The notes below the pieces were generated by a model. The model was not told the DNA's origin. It did not search any database and was given only the letters and a program-made list of their open reading frames with translations. A program made the position numbers and the translations under genes. From Pseudomonadota bacterium (GTDB taxonomy: Bacteria > Pseudomonadota > Alphaproteobacteria > Sphingomonadales > Sphingomonadaceae), in assembly GCA_023390415.1 (NCBI GenBank), contig JAEWCW010000214.1, positions 1-11,755 on the forward strand: 11,755 bases of DNA, written 5' to 3'. Below, one piece after another: positions 5,964 through 11,755 of this stretch. Numbering within the stretch: position 1 is the stretch's first letter; each line of letters opens with the position of its first letter.

Positions 5964-7175
5964 TCAGAGCCGGAAGATGACGTCGTCGACGGTCACAGCG
6001 CCGCGCGCCACGACCAGGTTCTGATAGTCGCTCTGCCCGTCGCGGGTGCTCGCCGGGATGTCGCCCTCGGCGCGGAAGGCGCGCCTGAGGAAGGTGGCGA
6101 GCTCGCCCGCCGTCAGCATCCGGTCGCCGTCGAGATCGGCCTCTCCGCGGACTCCCGCCTGGAGGAAGTGGGCGAGATAGCCGCCGGCGTTGTAGTTGGA
6201 CGCGACCCGGCTGGTGAGATCCTCCTCGGACGAGAAGAGGCCCATCACGTTCGGTCGCTCGGTGAGCTCGCGGAAGCCGCCGCTGAAGCAGCTGTCGAGC
6301 GCAACCACGGAAAGCCGCGCCCGGACCGTTCCGAACAACCGAGCGAGTTCGTCGTCGCGAAGCGAGCCGTCGCGAAGCTCGATCGTCTCTGCCCGGCCGT
6401 CGGGCTCGGCGCGGTTCGCGCTCTCCACCCGGTCGCCATGGCCTGAGAAGAAGAAGAGGAAGGTGTCCTCCGGCCCGGCCTGGGCGGCGATCCGGCGGAA
6501 CGCGGCCTCGACCGACGCGCGGGTCGCCTGGGCGTTGGTGAGCACCACGCTCGCCGGATTGAGGACTCCGGCGGAGCGCAGCTCGCGCGCGAGGTTGACG
6601 GCATCGTCGTCCGTATTCTCGAGCACGTTGAGCCGACCCCCGTAATCGGAGACGCCGACGAAGATCGCATAGACGCGGTTGCCGCCGCCGACCGCCGCCT
6701 GGCGGGCGGTGCCTGCGCTCGGCCGCACGTCGAGCCGGTAGCGGCCGGTCTCGCCCGGCCGGTAGGAGGTGACGAGCACCCGATACTCGCCGTCCTCGGC
6801 GAGCGCGGTCTCGATCCGGCTGTCCGTCGAATCGCCGTCGCCATTGTCGTCGTTGTCCTGCTGGCGGCCGCTCGGCGGCACGAGCATCACATAGGTGTCG
6901 AACTCGCCCGAGCTGAGCTCGATCGAGACGCGCTGGCCTCGCCGGCCCTGGAAGCGGAAGCTGTCGACATATTCGCCGCTGCCGAGCTGCTCGTCGCCGC
7001 GGCGGAGCTCGCCGGTCTCGCTGAGATGGATCGCGGACGGCGCCTCGACGGAAGCCGCAGCTTCGGGCTTGCCGAATTCCGGCTTTCCGCCCGACGCATA
7101 GGAGGCGTCGATCCCGAAAATCGCCACCGTTGCGAGGGCGCAGGTGGCCAGGATGGTCTTCTTGAGATTCGGCAT
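5964..7175 (-). CDS. Secreted caspase-family (peptidase C14) protein with N-terminal PPC-like domain and EF-hand loop
   Basis: The 403-residue protein starts with a Sec signal peptide (MPNLKKTILA..., likely cleavage after SYA, about residue 27). A beta-rich domain at about 48-150 resembles bacterial pre-peptidase C-terminal (PPC) domains: GEYVDSFRFQGRRGQRVSIEL, FDTYVMLVPP, GEYRVLVTSYRPGETGRYRLDV. It contains an Asp-rich run, DNDDNGDGDSTD (107-118). A caspase fold from about 167 follows (RVYAIFVGVSDYGG), with the catalytic His246 in FFFSGHGD and Cys296 in ALDSCFSGGF, so the dyad is intact. Residues 347-358 (DLDGDRMLTAGE) fit a canonical EF-hand loop, with Asp at 1, 3 and 5 and Glu at 12. Bacterial C14 proteins usually cut after Arg or Lys and are often calcium-dependent; the substrate here is unknown. 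ATG 7175 has GGAG 7 nt upstream. The gene stands alone, divergent from ispG. Confidence 0.88.
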   Translation of the reverse strand: MPNLKKTILATCALATVAIFGIDASYASGGKPEFGKPEAAASVEAPSAIHLSETGELRRGDEQLGSGEYVDSFRFQGRRGQRVSIELSSGEFDTYVMLVPPSGRQQDNDDNGDGDSTDSRIETALAEDGEYRVLVTSYRPGETGRYRLDVRPSAGTARQAAVGGGNRVYAIFVGVSDYGGRLNVLENTDDDAVNLARELRSAGVLNPASVVLTNAQATRASVEAAFRRIAAQAGPEDTFLFFFSGHGDRVESANRAEPDGRAETIELRDGSLRDDELARLFGTVRARLSVVALDSCFSGGFRELTERPNVMGLFSSEEDLTSRVASNYNAGGYLAHFLQAGVRGEADLDGDRMLTAGELATFLRRAFRAEGDIPASTRDGQSDYQNLVVARGAVTVDDVIFRL

Positions 7176-7352
7176 CTCTCGTCTCCCCTTCGGCGGGGGC
7201 GAAGCCCCGCATGCCTTCCCTCCTAGGCGTCGGAGGCGCGGACATCATTCCAGCTTATGTCGGAGACGCGCCCCGAATCATGTCATCCGACCTTTGTCGG
7301 GTCCCGGCGCCAGCGGGCGCGCTCACTTTCCCTCAAGGCCTTGAAATCCTAT

Positions 7353-8480
7353 ATGACGGTCATGTCCATTCGTCCGTGGCGCGATATCGCGCGCCGTCAG
7401 TCCCGCCAGATCATGGTCGGCAACGTGCCGGTCGGCGGCGACGCGCCGGTCACCGTCCAGACCATGACCAACACGCCGACCGCGGACGTGAAGGCGACGA
7501 TCGACCAGATCCGCCGCTGCGAGGAGGCTGGGGCGGACATCATCCGCGTCTCCTGCCCCGACGAGGCCTCGACCGCCGGCCTCAAGGAGATCGTGCGCGC
7601 GGCGAACGTGCCGATCGTCGCCGACATCCATTTCCACTACAAGCGCGCGCTCGAGGCTGCCGATGCCGGCGCCGCCTGCCTTCGGATCAATCCCGGCAAT
7701 ATCGGCTCGGCCGAGCGCGTCCGCGAGGTCGTCAACGCCGCCAAGGCGAACGGCTGCGCGATCCGGATCGGGGTCAATGCCGGCAGCTTGGAGCGCGACC
7801 TGCTCGAAAAATATGGCGAGCCCTGCCCGGAGGCCCTGGTCGAGTCCGCGCTCGACCATATCCGCATCCTCGAGGACCATGATTTCCGCGAGTACAAGGT
7901 CGCGGTGAAGGCGTCGGACGTGTTCCTCGCCGTCGCCGCCTACCAGCAGCTCGCCGAAGCGGTCGATTGCCCGCTCCATCTCGGCATCACCGAGGCCGGC
8001 GGGCTTCGCGGCGGCACGGTGAAGAGCGCGATCGGAATCGGCTCCCTGCTCTGGTTCGGGATCGGCGACACGATCCGGGTCTCGCTCTCGGCCGAGCCCG
8101 AGGAGGAGGTGCGGGTCGGCTACGAGATCCTGAAGAGCCTCGGCATCCGCAACCGCGGCGTCCGCGTCGTCTCCTGCCCGTCCTGCGCGCGCCAGGGCTT
8201 CGACGTCATCCGCACCGTCCAGACGCTCGAGGATCGGCTCGCCCATATCCGCACGCCGATGTCGCTGTCGGTGCTCGGCTGCGTCGTCAACGGCCCCGGC
8301 GAGGCGCGCGAGACCGATATCGGCATCACCGGCGGGGGCAACGGGAAGCACATGGTCTATCTGTCGGGAGTCACCGACCACCATGTCCAGGACGCGGACA
8401 TGGTCGACCACATCGTCCGCCTCGTCGAAGCCAAGGCCGCCGAGATCGAAGCCGCCGCCATCGCCCAGGCCGCCGAATAA
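7353..8480 (+). CDS. ispG: IspG, 4-hydroxy-3-methylbut-2-enyl diphosphate synthase (flavodoxin)
   Basis: The 375-residue protein catalyses the reductive conversion of methylerythritol cyclodiphosphate to HMBPP, the second-to-last step of the MEP isoprenoid pathway, in the cytoplasm. It aligns along its whole length with bacterial IspG (E. coli 372 residues). The TIM-barrel part carries MVGNVPVGGDAP, ADIHFHYKRAL, LRINPGNIG, IRIGVNAGSLE, KASDVFLAV and LHLGITEAGG. The [4Fe-4S] domain carries Cys275 and Cys278 (CPSC), Cys310 (GCVVNGPGE) and the fourth ligand Glu317. Neither possible start has a clear Shine-Dalgarno sequence. ATG 7353 is the outermost (MTVMSIRPW); ATG 7362 (MSIRPW) is equally plausible. 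The in-frame extension upstream to 7257 looks like non-coding spacer. The protease gene follows by 50 nt on the same strand. Confidence 0.96.
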   Translation: MTVMSIRPWRDIARRQSRQIMVGNVPVGGDAPVTVQTMTNTPTADVKATIDQIRRCEEAGADIIRVSCPDEASTAGLKEIVRAANVPIVADIHFHYKRALEAADAGAACLRINPGNIGSAERVREVVNAAKANGCAIRIGVNAGSLERDLLEKYGEPCPEALVESALDHIRILEDHDFREYKVAVKASDVFLAVAAYQQLAEAVDCPLHLGITEAGGLRGGTVKSAIGIGSLLWFGIGDTIRVSLSAEPEEEVRVGYEILKSLGIRNRGVRVVSCPSCARQGFDVIRTVQTLEDRLAHIRTPMSLSVLGCVVNGPGEARETDIGITGGGNGKHMVYLSGVTDHHVQDADMVDHIVRLVEAKAAEIEAAAIAQAAE

Positions 8481-8530
8481 GGCCGCTCCCGAAACGCTTT
8501 CTTCACCCCGATCCCGTAGATCCCGCCTCC

Positions 8531-9031
8531 ATGAGGGGCGCGCTGGTCACGGTCATCGTCGTCGGGGTCGGCATCGGCGCGCTGATGCCGTCCGGAAACC
8601 GCACCCCGGCGCCGCAGGCCCAGGCCGAGGTCGAGGAAAATCCGGCCCTCGTCTCGCCGACCGAGCCGCTTCGCGAGCTCGTCCTCAATCGCCGGCCGGA
8701 CGGCCATTATTATGTCGATGGCATGGTCAACGGCCGCGAGACCCATTTCCTGATCGATACGGGCGCGACCCATGTCGCGATCACGATGGACGACGCCAAG
8801 CGGCTCGGGCTGGACGTCGATCCCGGCAACTTCAGCTTTGTCGGCCAGGGCGCTGGCGGGCCTGTGCGGGGCCAGCAGGTGATGATCGATCGGATCGTGA
8901 TTGGCGGCCGGGTGGTCACCAACGTTCGCGCCGCAGTCCTCGAAGGCCTCTCGACCAATCTGCTCGGCCAGTCGGTGCTCAGCCAGCTCGGAACGCTCGA
9001 GATCAGCCGCGACCGCCTGACCGTCCGCTGA
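8531..9031 (+). CDS. Membrane-anchored retropepsin-like (clan AA) aspartic protease
   Basis: The 166-residue protein has one N-terminal hydrophobic helix (about 4-20) acting as anchor or uncleaved signal, then a Pro/Ala/Glu-rich linker. A single retropepsin-like domain spans about 48-166. The catalytic motif is FLIDTGATHVAI with Asp76-Thr77-Gly78. The flap region FVGQGAGGPVRGQ and the later hydrophobic-Gly motif NLLGQSVLSQL (143-153) complete the single-lobe pattern. A monomer supplies one Asp, so the active enzyme should be a homodimer. It resembles the bacterial clan AA family found widely in alphaproteobacteria; substrates are not established as far as I know. The active domain is predicted to be periplasmic. 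No clear Shine-Dalgarno sequence precedes ATG 8531. The 50-nt gap after ispG suggests co-transcription, but no functional link to isoprenoid synthesis is evident. Confidence 0.9.
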   Translation: MRGALVTVIVVGVGIGALMPSGNRTPAPQAQAEVEENPALVSPTEPLRELVLNRRPDGHYYVDGMVNGRETHFLIDTGATHVAITMDDAKRLGLDVDPGNFSFVGQGAGGPVRGQQVMIDRIVIGGRVVTNVRAAVLEGLSTNLLGQSVLSQLGTLEISRDRLTVR

Positions 9032-9085
9032 CCGCGCGGTCCGCCGCCTAGTGACGCGCCGTGCCGCCCCGGCTACGGGCGCCTC

Positions 9086-9991
9086 ATGCCTGCGCAGGTC
9101 CGCCATACCGCCATCGCCTTTGCCGTCGCAGCGCTTGGAATCGCCTTCTTCTCGGTGATGGACGCGGTGATGAAGGGCCTCTCGCTCTCGATCGGCACCT
9201 ACAACGCCCTGCTCTGGCGGACGCTCGCCGGCGGAGCGCTCGCAGGCGCTTTCTTCTTGGGGGCGCGCAGCCGCTGGCCGGGCGGGGACGCGCTCAAGGT
9301 CCATCTGATCCGCGGCGGGATCGGCGTGCCGATGGCGATGACCTTCTTCTGGGGCCTTGCCCGCGTGCCGATGGCGCAGGCGATCGCGTTGGCCTTCGTC
9401 GCGCCGCTCATCGCGCTCTATCTCGCTGCAGTCCTGCTCGGCGAGAAGATCGAGCGGCGCGCCCTCTTCGCATCGCTGCTCGGCTTCGCCGGAGTCCTCG
9501 TCATCTTCGCCGGCCAGGCCAAGGCCGATCTCGGCCCCGAAGCCTTTCAGGGCTCGATTGCCATCCTCGTCTCTGCGGGCCTCTACGCCTACAACATCAT
9601 CCTGATGCGCAAGCAGGCGTTGCTCGCGCGTCCGGTCGAGGTCGCCTTCTTCACCAGCGGGATAACGGGCCTCGGCTTCCTGCTCGCGGCACCCTGGCTT
9701 GCCGAGCCGCCGCCGCTCGCCGAGCTTCCCTCCATCGCCGGCGCCGCAATCCTCGCCTTTCTCTCGCTGCTCCTTCTCTCCTGGGCCTATGCCCGCGCCG
9801 AGGCGCAGCATCTCGCGCCGGTCGAATATACGAGCTTCATCTGGGCGACGATCCTCGGCTATGCGGTCTTCGGCGAGCGGGTCCTCCCGCTCACCCTCGC
9901 CGGGGCGGCGATGATCGTCCTGGCCTGCCTGATCGCGGCCACCCGGCGGCCGCCGCCCGATCCGGACGTCGATTCGGGAGTTCACGCCTGA
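9086..9991 (+). CDS. EamA-type DMT-superfamily membrane transporter
   Basis: The 301-residue protein has about ten predicted TM helices in two EamA repeats (about 10-142 and 152-287). Typical features are FFSVMDAVMKGLS in the first helix, TFFWGLARVPMAQAIALAFVAPLI in TM3-4 and the conserved LGEKIERR after the first repeat. The second repeat has LSWAYARAEAQHLAPVEYTSFIWATILGYAVFGE. This is the standard ten-TM form of inner-membrane drug/metabolite exporters; the substrate cannot be read from the sequence. ATG 9086 lacks a clear Shine-Dalgarno sequence, but no better start exists in frame upstream. Its TGA stop shares one base with the ATG of the SMR gene (TGATG at 9989-9993), so the two are likely translationally coupled. 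A 54-nt gap separates it from the protease gene. Confidence 0.9.
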   Translation: MPAQVRHTAIAFAVAALGIAFFSVMDAVMKGLSLSIGTYNALLWRTLAGGALAGAFFLGARSRWPGGDALKVHLIRGGIGVPMAMTFFWGLARVPMAQAIALAFVAPLIALYLAAVLLGEKIERRALFASLLGFAGVLVIFAGQAKADLGPEAFQGSIAILVSAGLYAYNIILMRKQALLARPVEVAFFTSGITGLGFLLAAPWLAEPPPLAELPSIAGAAILAFLSLLLLSWAYARAEAQHLAPVEYTSFIWATILGYAVFGERVLPLTLAGAAMIVLACLIAATRRPPPDPDVDSGVHA

Positions 9992-10305
9992 TGGCCTGGT
10001 TCTGGTTGATCCTCGGCGGCCTGTTCGAGGTCGGTTTCACCACCTCGCTGCGCTTCGTCGACGGCTTCCGCAACGTGCCCTGGACGATCGCGTTCCTCGT
10101 CTCGGTGACCATCTCCATGGCCCTGCTCGAATATGCCTCGCGCACCATCCCGATGGGCACGGCCTATGCGGTCTGGGGCGCGATCGGCGCGATCGGCACC
10201 GTGCTCGTCGGAATGGCCTGGTTCGGCGAACCGGCGACGACGATCCGGATGCTCCTCATCCTCGTCATCGTCGGGGCAATCGCCGGGCTGAAGCTGACCG
10301 CTTGA
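9991..10305 (+). CDS. Small multidrug resistance (SMR) transporter, SugE/Gdx-like
   Basis: The 104-residue, four-TM protein has the usual SMR length. The proton/substrate-coupling Glu13 is present in LGGLFEV. The motif PMGTAYAVWGAIGAIGTVLVG (key part GTAYAVW, 56-62) is of the SugE/Gdx (guanidinium exporter) and YkkD type rather than the EmrE type. Compared with residues recalled for Gdx, Ser42, Tyr59 and Trp62 are conserved, but position 16 is Phe where Gdx has Trp. The guanidinium assignment is therefore uncertain; it could export quaternary ammonium compounds or be a heterodimer partner. SMR proteins act as dual-topology dimers in the inner membrane. The start overlaps the stop of the EamA gene by one base. 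It converges with the amidase gene with 6 nt between stops and no terminator visible. No guanidine riboswitch is evident upstream. Confidence 0.9.
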   Translation: MAWFWLILGGLFEVGFTTSLRFVDGFRNVPWTIAFLVSVTISMALLEYASRTIPMGTAYAVWGAIGAIGTVLVGMAWFGEPATTIRMLLILVIVGAIAGLKLTA

Positions 10306-10311
10306 TCGCGC

Positions 10312-11754
<1,443 letters not shown>

Positions 11755-11755
11755 C

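Noticed and set aside
7287..7300. CCGAC/GTCGG stem in the caspase-ispG spacer
   Set aside because: It is only 5 bp with no clear terminator or operator context.
7327..7355. Possible ispG promoter (TTTCCC, 17-nt gap, TATATG)
   Set aside because: The -35 match is poor and the -10 would overlap the first ATG; it is suggestive only if translation starts at 7362.
9030..9041. Perfect 12-nt palindrome GACCGCGCGGTC at the protease stop
   Set aside because: There is no T-run or adjacent signal; short GC palindromes are common in this sequence.
8357..9985. 542-residue open frame on the minus strand opposite ispG 3' end, the protease and the transporter
   Set aside because: It is antisense to three well-supported genes, is rich in charged low-complexity sequence (Arg, Asp, Glu, Ala), has no recognisable domain, and such frames are expected at this GC content.

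Overview
The window is high-GC chromosomal DNA with tightly packed genes. It looks like an alphaproteobacterium of the Sphingomonadales. This is an inference from the gene set, the protein style (for example the IspG and Pal sequences) and the codon use; no rRNA or tRNA is present to confirm it. I see no insertion sequence, integrase, CRISPR array, tRNA or phage gene, and base composition looks even throughout, so this reads as ordinary core-genome sequence with some accessory genes.

Layout, left to right. (1) Positions 2-2392, plus strand: the 3' end of tolA, then complete tolB and pal. This is the tail of a Tol-Pal operon (outer-membrane constriction and envelope integrity), closed by a strong stem-loop terminator at about 2399-2434. 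(2) Positions 2433-4222, minus strand: a two-gene operon. An isoaspartyl peptidase/L-asparaginase (Ntn-hydrolase) comes first, then a secreted S1/P1-type zinc nuclease whose TTG start overlaps the asparaginase stop by 7 nt. (3) Positions 4345-5957, plus strand: a two-TM SPFH/band-7 protein, a 69-residue ribbon-helix-helix protein with an AT-hook-like tail, and a small two-TM protein with a possible PH-like tail. A sigma70-like promoter precedes the first. (4) Positions 5964-7175, minus strand: a secreted caspase-family (C14) protein with an N-terminal beta domain, an Asp-rich run and a canonical EF-hand loop. (5) Positions 7353-10305, plus strand: ispG (MEP isoprenoid pathway), a membrane-anchored retropepsin-like aspartic protease, an EamA-type DMT transporter, and an SMR transporter of the SugE/Gdx type coupled to it by a 1-nt stop/start overlap. 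(6) Positions 10312 to the window end, minus strand: a 5'-truncated amidase-signature enzyme resembling peptide amidases.

Three themes stand out. Much of the window concerns the cell envelope and exported hydrolases: Tol-Pal, nuclease, caspase-like protein and aspartic protease. The genes are packed with stop/start overlaps and very short convergent junctions (6 nt at 5958-5963 and at 10306-10311). The least explained parts are the SPFH/RHH/small-membrane-protein group and the Ca-binding-looking caspase next to it. I did not find a clearly new multi-gene system; these two are the best leads.
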